Shown piece by piece: positions 40,634 through 50,300 of a DNA stretch of 64,000 nt. The stretch comes from Mesostigma viride (Eukaryota; Streptophyta; Mesostigmatophyceae; Mesostigmatales; Mesostigmataceae), in the NCBI GenBank assembly GCA_009746045.1, contig RPFO01001794.1:1-64000 (forward strand), in the 5' to 3' direction. Under the pieces are notes generated by a model. That model did not search any database. It saw nothing but the letters and a program-made list of their open reading frames with translations, and was not told the DNA's origin. Within the stretch, counting starts at the first letter, position 1, and each line of letters begins with the position of its first letter. Position numbers and translations under genes: made by a program.

Positions 40634-41317
40634 TCACGCCTTTGTCGTTTTCTTTCTCGGCTTCCTTGGCCTCTTTGCCACCGCCTTCACCGCCTTTGCC
40701 CTCGCCGCCGCCTTCTTCGCCCTCGTGGCCCGTCGTTGCATCCTCTTGGCATCCTCTGGACTGGTCGTCTCGTTTGAGGAACAGACTGGGGGGGCTAGAT
40801 TGTTCTTCGTGTAGACACACGCCTTGCCGCCGTTCTTTGTCTTCAGCTCCTCGTAAATCTTGTTCTTCTCTGCCCTCTTCGACTTTTTTTCGGCCTCTGA
40901 TCGGGGTTGGAGCAGCTCCTTGGGCTGCTGCTTGACCAGCTCCGCCCATGCCTGCTGCTTGCGTTCGCGCAACTTCACGTCGCTCGAGAAAGACATCTTC
41001 TGCATCATGGCCTCTGTGTCCTTGCACGCCTGTGCCATCGCGTCACGGAGACTGTACATGCGTTCGCAGTTCAGAACCGGATCGAAGAGCGTCTCCATTT
41101 CATGCTGGCGATAGATGGATGACACGAGCTGCGTCCACGCCTTGACATTCTTTTCGTGGGCCCCCTTCAGTTTGGCTTTTTCACTGCGCTTCTTTGAGAC
41201 GATGTCGCCGCTACCATTCAATTCCAAATCGGCGGCAGTGAGCCCTCCCACTGTGATATCAGCGCTCCCGTTGTATACCATTCGGCGGCTTCCAACAACC
41301 GGCTCCTTCACTGGCAT
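40634..41317 (-). CDS. Basic, Lys/Ala-rich hypothetical protein
   Basis: The product has 227 residues from the ATG at 41317; the longer frame to 41341 begins with GTG. The middle is helical and charged ('WAELVKQQPKELLQPRSEAE'). The last 40 residues are Lys/Arg/Ala-rich ('KKAAARAKAVKAVAKRPRKP'), similar to histone H1 or viral core DNA-binding tails. A DNA-condensing core protein is inferred. Confidence 0.55.
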   Translation of the reverse strand: MPVKEPVVGSRRMVYNGSADITVGGLTAADLELNGSGDIVSKKRSEKAKLKGAHEKNVKAWTQLVSSIYRQHEMETLFDPVLNCERMYSLRDAMAQACKDTEAMMQKMSFSSDVKLRERKQQAWAELVKQQPKELLQPRSEAEKKSKRAEKNKIYEELKTKNGGKACVYTKNNLAPPVCSSNETTSPEDAKRMQRRATRAKKAAARAKAVKAVAKRPRKPRKKTTKA

Positions 41318-41349
41318 GTCGGCTTTATAACCACAGAGCACATAATATT

Positions 41350-41904
41350 TTATATGTACTCGATGTAGATGGAGGGCAGGACAGGCGGTCGGTACTGGGT
41401 CTTACGAAGACGGCCAGAATACTTGGAATAGTCCCTTTCCGTATGCTTCTCCTTTAATACCGAATGGATCTTCTCTTTCGCCACCTCCTTGTGGTGTGCC
41501 AATATATCATGCACTTCTTGTCTATCACTCGGCCCTATCAAATGATCCACCTGCATGTCTTGCTGAAGGGCCCTGTCGCGCAAGATCTGAGTAGTGTACT
41601 CCTCCATGCGACCGATGGCCCTCTCTGCCTTCGCCCTGTCTATCTTTAGAATGCCATCCTCGCGAGCTGTCACGACGGCCTGCTGAACGTCATCTGGAGG
41701 GAACATGTTGTTGATCATGACAGACACTTCTGTCTTTGTCACGCTGCCGTCCTCCTGGGGCACGTCCACCTCCACTCTGAACCAGGGATCATTTACCCTC
41801 CCCGCCTGCCAGTCCGTCCGCGTGTGCTTGTTGGGCTGGGGGACCTTCACTATCTTTCCCTGTTCCAGTTCCCCTTTGTGAACGAATTTGACAACCTTGC
41901 CCAT
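41350..41904 (-). CDS. Hypothetical protein
   Basis: The product has 184 residues from the ATG at 41904, overlapping the 3' end of the transposase gene by 55 nt. The N-terminus ('GKVVKFVHKGELEQGKIVKV') looks like a small beta-barrel; the rest is helical and charged. The unusual C-terminus is 'LPSIYIEYI'. The function is unknown. Confidence 0.5.
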   Translation of the reverse strand: MGKVVKFVHKGELEQGKIVKVPQPNKHTRTDWQAGRVNDPWFRVEVDVPQEDGSVTKTEVSVMINNMFPPDDVQQAVVTAREDGILKIDRAKAERAIGRMEEYTTQILRDRALQQDMQVDHLIGPSDRQEVHDILAHHKEVAKEKIHSVLKEKHTERDYSKYSGRLRKTQYRPPVLPSIYIEYI

Positions 41905-44900
41905 CCACCCTTGACAATCTGACGGCCGCGGCGGGCGGCACCTGGTCTTGGGTTGCGGGTCTCGCACTGTGGGGTCTGCGAGGGGGTCCTTTTCCTAATG
42001 TCCACTTTGCGTGTCTTGTATTGCTCTTCTTCCTCCATTCTGCCCGGACACACGTGCTCCCTCGGCCCCAACACTACAGGGTGCCCCTTTCGAGGCGGCA
42101 CCTCGGCGTCATCAGCGGTGTACTTCCCATCCACAAACCTTCCGACGCACTTCATCTTGCGAACGGGGGCGCCTGTGTCCTGCGCCGGCGCCGGCTGTAT
42201 CTCGCGAGGCACCACGCCCTTCTGTATGCTTCTATACCCAGAGCACAGCATGTAGTTCTTAATGGCGTGAGGCCTGATCAAGGCGTGAAAGGAGTTTATG
42301 ATGGCCACAGAAAGGTTGAACCGTGTCCGCGTGTGCTGAAATGCCTCCTTGCGAATGTAATGCTTCCCCGTGTTGAAGGCTTGTTCGATGGGGTTGAACT
42401 CGGGGCTGTAGGGCGGCGTGAATATCACGGCAGGTCTCCGCCCCTCCTCCTCCATGGCGAGACGGGTGGGGGGCACGAGCACGCCGTCGCCGCCGCCCCT
42501 CTTCCGCAACAACTGGGCCAGGGGCGAAAGCTCCGAGATCGGGAACACGGCCAGCGAGGGGTCCAGCTTGTTGTTAAGAGCTATGTCGCGGTTCGAAGCC
42601 GGGTCGTGGTAGCTCGCCCCGTCCAACAGCACCGTCTTCCCTTTCACAAAACTGTCAGGCAGCGACCTCATGAACGAGCGAAAGAGGGATTTGGACACCG
42701 TGACGGGGGCGGCGCCCACGTTAAGTTCGCGCATCTGAGACACGCGCAGGTTGATGGACGATATCTCCTTCGAGCGATCGCCGTCGGTTGTCTTGGGAGG
42801 GGGTCTTATCTTTGCACTAGCGCCAGCTGGCAGCAGGTTGTTGATGTGCTCCTCGAATTTGGTGGGGAAGAAATCGCCGTTGAAGAACTTATCCTCCTCG
42901 GTTGCGTCATCCGCTGCCTCTTCCTCCTCATCTGCTACTCCTTCCTCCGCAGCCGGCTCGTCCTCTTGGCTGTTCCTCTTCTTTCTGTACATGTACCCCC
43001 CACCTCCAGGCACCAGAGACGGCAGCTTTTCGTGGATGCGAGTGAGAAAGGTGTCCTTATCTCCGTTGAACACGTGCACCAGCTTCCAAATGTGAACGGC
43101 CATCTCCACGCGGCTCATGTTGGTCTTCTTGGTGTATCGCTGGACGGACAGGTTCATGGACTGAAATAATGCCGTTACCAAATCCATATTTCCCGCCTTT
43201 GCACTGTTGCGTGTGTCCGCGTACCACCGGCTGTACAGGGGGCTGGTCGGCTTGTACAACGCCTGGTGCAGTTTCATATACCGGTTTTGATGGCGTTGGA
43301 AGAGCGGATGGAAGAGAGATAAGTACATTGTCTCGAATGACGAGTTAGCGAACGTCTTGTACACCAGCGTCATGGTCGCCTGTATCCCGTCCTCAAAGTC
43401 CTCCTCGTGGTCGTACCTCCCCCTCGTGTCATCGTACGCCAGTGACAACACGCTCCCCTGTGCCGCGCTCTTTGACCGTTCCAGCATGCCCTTGATCATG
43501 ATGTCATCCCTGCCCTTGTGCATCCAGCCCGACAGCACCGGGGGGTCTTCGCCATAAGTGCGGTTTGAGATCTTGTAGTTGTGCTGAGAAATGTACGCCT
43601 GGCTGACGTAGTCGTAGGCCGCGAGTCGCAACACGAATTCGACCCTCTCCACCTTGTCATCCGTGAACGTGACGTGATCCGCAATCAGTTGGTCTGGCAA
43701 AGTCAGCCAATAGTTGTCGCGCATGTACGTGCAGTTAATGGCCTGTTTGATGTCGACGTACACCCCTTGTCCGCTGTCATCCTTTGACACCTGGTCCCAG
43801 AACTTTGTCGGCAGCTTAGGGCAGTGAGGAAAGCCGGTCTTATCATCGTAGGGAAACTTGTGCACGAACCACTTGTAGAAAAAGGACTGTGGTTGCGCCA
43901 TCTTGTTGAGGATGGATTTAAGCTTGATCAGCCGTATCTTGTCCTCCGCCCCCTCCTCCTGTCTGCATATATCCCCCACCAACTGCACGACGCCGTCCCA
44001 CCAAAGACCCTGGCGGAGGGACTCTGCCACCGTCTCCTGACGCTTGTTCAAACTGGGGTTGTGGTTTGCTATCCTCGCAGGGAGTGGAGGGAAGATGCGC
44101 AAGAAGAAAGCAGGTAGGGACGGCGTGTTGGGCGCGGGGTCCTCGGGCCACTTCATGGCCGCCCACACGATGGTGCGCGTGTCGCTCTGTTCGCGCCGTC
44201 GCAACTGAGGAATGTGGCCCTTCTTGGCCCACGCACGAGACGGAGCCATGTTCATGGTCACACTAAACTCGTCGATGAATACGCAATCCTCTGCAAAGAG
44301 CTTGCCCTGAAGCTCCAAAAGGTCTTTTGACTTTTCCTTGACGTATCGTAAGTCCTTTTCTATGTAGTCGTACGCTATCGTTTTGTACGTCAAATCGTGT
44401 TCCTTGCGAGCTCGTTGGACATCCGCAGGCAGCAGAGTGGCGCCGTTCAAGAGGCCGTGGGCTTCGACAAACATTGCACGAGTCTCTTCCGGCACTCGTT
44501 TGAGAATGGGGTCGTTTGCATTGGAGCACGTGTTTATGAAGTAAACCAAGTCGTCGGCGGACATGTATGACACTGCAGAAGTCTGGAGCTCGGAGATGAG
44601 TTTTGAAAGCCTTTGCCACCCTCGATCTCCAAAACGCGTTATGTGAGTGGGTACTGCTTGTACGATTCTTGCCTTGTTAACAAGTCTGCCATTGTCCAAT
44701 ACTTTATCCCACGCCTTGCGCACCAAGGGGCGGAGGGCAGATCTCTTGAGATCGTCCTCTCTGCTGTAATCCAGCCCCAGCGCCTGGTCGTGCTTCCATA
44801 ATGCATGATAACGAATTGCTGTCTTCTTGTCGATGCCGTAATGTTCGGCGATGGATTGAATGGTTGTTTCGCCGCGGTTGCTTATATCGAGAGCCACCCG

Positions 44901-44957
44901 CTCTCTGAAATGCAAGCTGTGGGCCTTCCCCGAAGTTATGGCGTGCTGCGTGTCCAT
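41850..44957 (-). CDS. Giant DDE transposase/integrase (IS630-Tc1-mariner type) with a large insertion
   Basis: The product has 1035 residues, about three times a usual IS630/Tc1 transposase. Residues about 17-55 form a helix-turn-helix ('RERVALDISNRGETTIQSIA', 'HYGIDKKTAIRYHALW'). The catalytic core follows the DDE_3 pattern: 'VFIDEFSV' with 'SRAWAKKG' (about 230-250), 'VLLDGASYHD' (about 778) and 'FTPPYSPEFNPIEQAF' (about 845-860). Some 500 residues separate the first two acidic motifs (normally about 100), and about 80 separate the last two. The insertion includes a Glu/Ala-rich acidic stretch. The gene is packed 30 nt from its upstream neighbour and overlaps its downstream neighbour, with no obvious terminal inverted repeats, so it looks like a resident viral gene. 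Confidence 0.8.
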   Translation of the reverse strand: MDTQHAITSGKAHSLHFRERVALDISNRGETTIQSIAEHYGIDKKTAIRYHALWKHDQALGLDYSREDDLKRSALRPLVRKAWDKVLDNGRLVNKARIVQAVPTHITRFGDRGWQRLSKLISELQTSAVSYMSADDLVYFINTCSNANDPILKRVPEETRAMFVEAHGLLNGATLLPADVQRARKEHDLTYKTIAYDYIEKDLRYVKEKSKDLLELQGKLFAEDCVFIDEFSVTMNMAPSRAWAKKGHIPQLRRREQSDTRTIVWAAMKWPEDPAPNTPSLPAFFLRIFPPLPARIANHNPSLNKRQETVAESLRQGLWWDGVVQLVGDICRQEEGAEDKIRLIKLKSILNKMAQPQSFFYKWFVHKFPYDDKTGFPHCPKLPTKFWDQVSKDDSGQGVYVDIKQAINCTYMRDNYWLTLPDQLIADHVTFTDDKVERVEFVLRLAAYDYVSQAYISQHNYKISNRTYGEDPPVLSGWMHKGRDDIMIKGMLERSKSAAQGSVLSLAYDDTRGRYDHEEDFEDGIQATMTLVYKTFANSSFETMYLSLFHPLFQRHQNRYMKLHQALYKPTSPLYSRWYADTRNSAKAGNMDLVTALFQSMNLSVQRYTKKTNMSRVEMAVHIWKLVHVFNGDKDTFLTRIHEKLPSLVPGGGGYMYRKKRNSQEDEPAAEEGVADEEEEAADDATEEDKFFNGDFFPTKFEEHINNLLPAGASAKIRPPPKTTDGDRSKEISSINLRVSQMRELNVGAAPVTVSKSLFRSFMRSLPDSFVKGKTVLLDGASYHDPASNRDIALNNKLDPSLAVFPISELSPLAQLLRKRGGGDGVLVPPTRLAMEEEGRRPAVIFTPPYSPEFNPIEQAFNTGKHYIRKEAFQHTRTRFNLSVAIINSFHALIRPHAIKNYMLCSGYRSIQKGVVPREIQPAPAQDTGAPVRKMKCVGRFVDGKYTADDAEVPPRKGHPVVLGPREHVCPGRMEEEEQYKTRKVDIRKRTPSQTPQCETRNPRPGAARRGRQIVKGGWARLSNSFTKGNWNRER

Positions 44958-44986
44958 TCATACAGTCATGTTTGGAAATTTTTGCA

Positions 44987-45418
44987 TTAATATGAACGCC
45001 GTTGCAAGTCGTCATTCACCGGCATGTTTGTCATGCGAGTGGTGTCGGCGACACTCCACGGCTCCACTACACTCTTAAAAGTATCCCGCGCGGCAGACGG
45101 TCCCGACCTGTGCAGGGACCCGGGAGGGACACCCGGTCTGTAATTGGCCACGTTATCCTTGTTGGATGACTCGCGCTTCCGCCTACCATCCACCAGTCTC
45201 TTGTCCACCATGTGGGCCAGTGTCGCCACGACGGAGATCAAGAACCCGGTAAAAGCCCCTTTGAAAGAGTTCGTGAGGACGCCGCCAAGGACGGCGCAGT
45301 ATATTCCAAACCTATTAGCGGCCAGAAACCTCTCCCTAGAAGGCATCCCTCGCGCCAAAGGCCAGAAGGACAGGTAATCATCCGACAAACCCTCAAAATA
45401 GGTATCAAGAAAACCCAT
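44987..45418 (-). CDS. Small membrane protein of giant-virus type
   Basis: The product has 143 residues. After 'YLSFWPLARGMPSRERFLAA' comes a hydrophobic hairpin ('FGIYCAVLGGVLTN', 'GAFTGFLISVVATLAHMV'), then a polar tail. The layout (Trp-Pro, Arg-rich linker, two membrane spans) recalls the DUF5762-type virion membrane proteins of giant viruses; this is a resemblance only. It lies directly upstream of the transposase gene. Confidence 0.55.
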   Translation of the reverse strand: MGFLDTYFEGLSDDYLSFWPLARGMPSRERFLAANRFGIYCAVLGGVLTNSFKGAFTGFLISVVATLAHMVDKRLVDGRRKRESSNKDNVANYRPGVPPGSLHRSGPSAARDTFKSVVEPWSVADTTRMTNMPVNDDLQRRSY

Positions 45419-45441
45419 CAGCGCTTCTATAGTAAGCTACA

Positions 45442-45942
45442 TTAATTTTCAAGTAGTTTGAGTCCCTCTTCGCCCATCTGCCCCATCATCTGCTGTATGA
45501 GGCCCAGACAGGCCGCGTCCGGGTCCTGTTGCCCCTCCACGACACTGTTTGCAAACGATTGTGCCATCGCCTCCGCCTGCTTCATGAGCTCGGGAGGGAT
45601 CTCCTGGATGCCGATCCCGATGATGGCCAGGGTCTGCAAGTACTGCCAGATGGCCTCCTGGGTTGCACTGGGCGAGTTTTGCCACTTGTTTTGGAAATGG
45701 ACGTCCCGCAAGTAGGGCACGTCGCTGAATGCCGCGAACACGGAATCGTCCTTTGACATGATGGCCTGCATGTGAGGTCCAATGGCCTCCATGTACTTTT
45801 GCAGGGGCAGCCGTGCGTTCGACTTGCAGGCCAGCTCAAACGCCGTCAGAATGCCGGGGATGGTCCTCTCGTCGGGGTAAGCCATCGCCAGTTCGCTCAG
45901 GAAAGATTGCATCATGCTGTTGAAAGCCTGCACTGCCGACAT
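45442..45942 (-). CDS. Helical conserved-type nucleocytovirus protein
   Basis: The product has 166 residues from the ATG at 45942; the longer frame begins with TTG. 'FLSELAMAYPDERTIPGIL' and 'LPLQKYMEAIGPHMQAIMSK' followed by 'DDSVFAAF' resemble a small helical protein seen in many giant viruses, with a pattern of Phe-x3-Leu, Phe/Tyr-Pro, then a Pro-Leu-x-Phe/Tyr helix. The function is not known. A TATATATA element lies just upstream at 45955-45962. Confidence 0.55.
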   Translation of the reverse strand: MSAVQAFNSMMQSFLSELAMAYPDERTIPGILTAFELACKSNARLPLQKYMEAIGPHMQAIMSKDDSVFAAFSDVPYLRDVHFQNKWQNSPSATQEAIWQYLQTLAIIGIGIQEIPPELMKQAEAMAQSFANSVVEGQQDPDAACLGLIQQMMGQMGEEGLKLLEN

Positions 45943-46031
45943 CGCTCTCTGCCCTATATATACAGTACCACGCAAATTATTGGCCAGGCGTAGACGAAAA
46001 AAAAATCTGGCAACACTGTATACAACGCGAC
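45943..46031. promoter_or_regulatory. Divergent promoter region between the two virion gene blocks
   Basis: Only 89 bp separate minus-strand genes (to the left) from plus-strand genes (to the right). The stretch contains CTATATATACAG at 45954-45965, identical over 11 bases to the element before MCP-B, and an A9 run at 45995-46003. Confidence 0.45.
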
Positions 46032-46220
46032 ATGTCTGCCAAGCACGATATCGTCAAGTACATCATGATCATGACTGCCATGTCTATCTCGTCGTCTTAC
46101 ACGAACGGGACAGGGTACGTGAGGCCGCTTATGGAGAAGAGGTTCTGGATGCAGATTGCTACCGTCTCCGCGGGGCTCCTCGTATTCTGGACTTTCGTCC
46201 AGCCGCGCATCGGTCAGTAA
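46032..46220 (+). CDS. Small membrane protein
   Basis: The product has 62 residues with a hydrophobic N-terminal stretch ('IVKYIMIMTAMSISSS') and a clear membrane span near the C-terminus ('QIATVSAGLLVFWTFV'). It is the first gene of the plus-strand block and likely a virion membrane component. Confidence 0.55.
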   Translation: MSAKHDIVKYIMIMTAMSISSSYTNGTGYVRPLMEKRFWMQIATVSAGLLVFWTFVQPRIGQ

Positions 46221-46268
46221 ACACAGCGCTTAAAAAACACAAAAATTCCCAGTGTCCAGTATAGCACG

Positions 46269-46904
46269 ATGGACGTCAAGGTCCGCATCAACGGGACCAT
46301 GCACAAGTGGTCCTTCCCCTCCTCCATGATCACCACCGCCCAGTCCATGACCGGCGAGAGCGCGGAGGAGTGCAAGACCATCCTCAAGTCGGTCATCGTG
46401 CGATTGGCCGGGATACTGGACTCCGGCACCATGGAGGGGACGGTGAGTGACGTGGAGGTGGTGTGCTTGATGCACATCAGGAACCAAAAGGGGCTTCCTG
46501 ACGTCATCAAGGAGGGCATCTCCATGATCCTGGACGGCTGGAAGACAGCCGAGGAGAGCATCAACGAGCAAGGGCGAAAGGGGTTGCGGATGCTGGAACG
46601 GATCCTCCCTGTGCTCATGACGTGCGAGAACAGGGAGGCGTTTGACAAGTTCTTCTCGTCCACGCTGTACCCCTGCATGGAGGACGGGGAGATGAAAGCC
46701 ATCGTAAAGTTCCTCAGGGTGATGTCCAACTGGACCAACTCGGTGGAGCTGCCTGTCAAGAAAGACAGCCACTACATCGAGAAGTACCTGGACCGGGTGT
46801 ACGCGAACATGGTCAACCCCGTCCTGGCAGTAAAGAAGCGTACCGCCGTGTCGAAAAGGCTAGACGCCGCTGCGGACACCATCGAGGAGTACATAGACGC
46901 TTGA
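46269..46904 (+). CDS. Hypothetical helical protein
   Basis: The product has 211 residues, predicted all-helical, without a recognised domain ('LDGWKTAEESINEQGRKGLR', 'AVKKRTAVSKRLDAAADTI'). Its size and composition are similar to the 251-residue protein at 33862, though no clear homology is visible. The stop at 46902-46904 is followed after 59 nt by the next ATG. Confidence 0.55.
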   Translation: MDVKVRINGTMHKWSFPSSMITTAQSMTGESAEECKTILKSVIVRLAGILDSGTMEGTVSDVEVVCLMHIRNQKGLPDVIKEGISMILDGWKTAEESINEQGRKGLRMLERILPVLMTCENREAFDKFFSSTLYPCMEDGEMKAIVKFLRVMSNWTNSVELPVKKDSHYIEKYLDRVYANMVNPVLAVKKRTAVSKRLDAAADTIEEYIDA

Positions 46905-46963
46905 TCGAACACGGCGCGCTTTCGCCCGCCCTATTCTCGGGGCTATCTATCAGAACCCATTCG

Positions 46964-47335
46964 ATGAGTGGAGGCGCACCGCTTGGAAAGGCATTTTCCT
47001 TTTCACCCGTTGCGGACGAAGACAGCGTGCAACAGAATCAGATGCAAGGGGGCTCAGAGATCCGCCCCGCCGCCGAGACAGAGAGGGAGCCAATCAACGT
47101 GCCCTCTCAATCGTTCCCCCCGCCCCCGGGTGCGATGGCGCGGAGGCCGGCGCAGCCTGACCAGGCGCAAAGGATGGCCAGACAGCAGGTCATGTTCGAG
47201 ATGAAGATGCGCGAGATCGCCAAGGAGGAGTCGCGCAATAGCGGAATGCTATTCTTAGCCGCCGGTGTTGTTATCGCCGGCGCTCTTGCGTACACCTACA
47301 TTTATAAGAAGCCCCCGGTGGTGCTTCCCGAGTGA
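46964..47335 (+). CDS. C-terminally anchored membrane protein
   Basis: The product has 123 residues from the ATG at 46964. A Pro/Gln-rich N-terminal part and a charged helix ('RMARQQVMFEMKMREIAKEE') are followed by a membrane span ('GMLFLAAGVVIAGALAYTYI') and a short tail. This topology (soluble part inside, C-terminal anchor) is common among virion proteins here. Confidence 0.55.
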   Translation: MSGGAPLGKAFSFSPVADEDSVQQNQMQGGSEIRPAAETEREPINVPSQSFPPPPGAMARRPAQPDQAQRMARQQVMFEMKMREIAKEESRNSGMLFLAAGVVIAGALAYTYIYKKPPVVLPE

Positions 47336-47396
47336 TAATCATGCCCGTCTAATTGCAATAAAGTTTTTTTCTATACCAATATCATACTGCAACACA

Positions 47397-50300
47397 ATGA
47401 GCGTGGCCCTTTCCACCCTAGGAACTGGCAGATTCAAGCAAGTGTACACCGAGCAGGTAAGCTCAGACGTTCAGCCAACCAGTTCATTTGCCATCCTGTC
47501 CAACACAAAGATCGACCTAGTTCCCAACGTCCTCAATGGAAACGCCGTCGACGCCACTGTTTTGCCGACGACCGACCTGGCCACCAACGAGGTCGTCGTG
47601 CACGGTAACCTCCGTGTTATGGGTGCTATCGACGGGGCACTCAGCAGCAGCAGTGCCCCCACGGTGGACTACACCAAGAACATGTCGACCACTGAGGCCG
47701 CCAACACACTCGTCGCTTCATTCAGTAACCACCTCGTTCTCCAGGCAGCATCCACCGCGAATGAGGTGATCGTGCAGGACTCGAAGTTTGTGGCCCATCG
47801 CCCGACGACCGCACTCACCACCACCACTGTCCCAGTCCCTGACATCCTGGCCGTCCGTGCCGAGAGGGCGGGGGCTGCCGATACCCAGGAGTTCACCCTG
47901 GGTCTCGCGTACGGCGACACGGGCTCCACCTTCTTGTCCACGGATGGCAACTCCACCAGCAAGACCGCGTGGCGCAGTCTCATCGATTCGGGGGCAAACG
48001 ATATGGAGATCAAGTCTGACTCCCAGATGCGCGTGTCCGCCGATCGTCTCGCCACCGGTGAGGTGCGACTGGGAGCTGGGTCTGGCATCACCCTGGCACC
48101 GAGCATCGCCACACCGGGTGCCGACCCCGCCACTAAGATCGTCGTGCAGTCCGCCACCGTCGAGAACGCGGGCGTCACGGCCACCTCCGACACCCGCGGC
48201 AACCACGCCTACTCCATCGACGCCACTACCATCGCGGCAAAGAGGGGCGTAGGCAACTCCACGACTGGCGGCAACCTCTGGATCACTGGTGATACCAGTG
48301 TAGTGGGCAGCAGCGTCGCCGTTGAGCAGGTCAAGTTTGTTGACTCGCGAGTGTCCACCACCAACCCCACCCTTGCACTGACGGCCGCGACGACCGTGGC
48401 GGTCGAGAAGGACCTCGTGCTCACCGCCACCGACGGTGACGGCGGAAAGATTTCTACCACGAGCGGAGACATCTACCTCAACCCCGCAAGCGGGACTCTC
48501 AAGGTCAACGGCAATATGCAGGTGGACGGCACGCTGACCACCGTCAACACCACTGTGCAGAACGCCATCGTGACCGAAAAGACCCTGCGTCTCGCAGGCA
48601 CCCAGAACTCGGTGGCCGCGTCGTGGGGCTTCGACGGAGACTCCAACTTGAGCTCGACCAGCGTCCCGATGGTCCCTACGAATGCCACTGTGACGGCGGG
48701 GAAGCTGCAACTGACGCAGGGGGTGGTCGCGTCTGGTACGGCCGGTTACCCTGTTGGGTCAAACTGGCCCAAGAGTCTCGATTCGTTCGAGGTCACAAGC
48801 AATATCGCTTTTAGTGGCGCGCAAGGGGCGGCTTCGTCCATTAAGAAGCTGTTCGCGTACGGCCCCTTGATTGTCAAGTTGAATGTCCCGGCCTCTGGCA
48901 CGTACGGAACCCTCACTGTTGATAACGGCGGCGGAGTCACGAGCACCTCTGCGTCCGCCCCCCTCAAGACGGACGGCACTGCAAACAAGTACAAGATCGT
49001 CGCGCGCAGGGTTTACTTCTCCACCACCGCTCTGTCCACCTTTGAGCTGTTTGTGGATGGCGTACGGGTGATCAACACAACTGGAGATGGTATCGCTAAC
49101 CTCAACCTCACCGCCACCCCCAGCCTGGTACTGGGCAACGACACGTTCACCAGCGCGGTCTCCTACGACGATGTGCGCATCGAGATCGTCACCGCGCCGT
49201 CCAACACCGTCACGGACGGTGCCGGCCTCAGCGTCCTCGGTGACGGCGCGGTTAATTCTATCGCCTGCGACCGCTCGATCACGTGGCAGAAGGGAACCAC
49301 CCAGGAGAAGGGCGACTACACCGGCTCCTACTGGCAGGTGAAGGGCGGGCAGCTCATGCTCTCCAGGACAATCGATACCAGTCTGCGGAAGGCGCCGGGG
49401 TCCAGCATCCTACTCAGCTCCCTGCCTCCTAAGACAGGCACGTCGACCGAGCCCAACTTGTGGAAGCTGGACACCTACACCGGGACTGCGCCGAACTACT
49501 CGACCGTGGACTCCGTGTCGGCTCTTAACATGTCTTATTCGACTGGAGCGGGCACTAACGAGTCGTGGGTTGGTCAATGGTTCGAGGACCCGGCCAACCT
49601 CACAAGCAAACTGAACAACGGTTCGGGAACTAGCGGCACTTTTACCACCCCCACCCTTCCTTCCGGTGGAGCGCTGGCAATCCCATCAGGAGTCAGTGCC
49701 AGTCAGAGGTACGTGAATGCCGTAGACCTAAATCTTGGTACTGGAAACGACGGCTACGGAGAATTTACTGTCGAGGCGCGCGTAAAAAATGACAATGCAG
49801 GAACCCAGACGGCATTCAATGTGTTTTGGGTTGGTGATGATTATGGGACGAACGGCGGAGGATATCGCATCCAGGTTTATGTTGACAACAAACTAAACAT
49901 ATCGACCGAGAGCGCGGGTGGCAGCGGTTTTGGTAACAAAGATGTCACAATTCCTTTCACAGCTATCTCGGCCGCATTCACCGCAGCAGGCGTTACCTAT
50001 ACCGGTGATCCAACCAATGGAGCCTATCACAAGTACCGACTTGCGAGGAAGCGATACACGACTGTTACGGGTCCTGGGGCAACTGTATCAGACCCCAGGC
50101 TTCTGTTTCAACTGTGGTATGATGACGTCGAGATCCCGTTGCAGATAGGGCTGAATGGTGTTGCCTTCAACGCCACTGACGTGCGCAACGTCACAATCAC
50201 CGCAGCATCGGCTTACATCCGCGTAGGAAGCACGAGTCGGCAGACCACCACGCAGGCCATCACGATGGATTACGTCCGGTTCAAGAACAGCATTACATAT

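Noticed and set aside
42021..43169. Plus-strand 382-codon frame opposite the transposase
   Set aside because: The minus-strand frame has catalytic motifs over the same bases; the plus frame shows no domain.
47718..48710. Minus-strand 330-codon frame opposite the fibre gene
   Set aside because: It is a shadow of GC-rich codons in a well-supported plus-strand gene.
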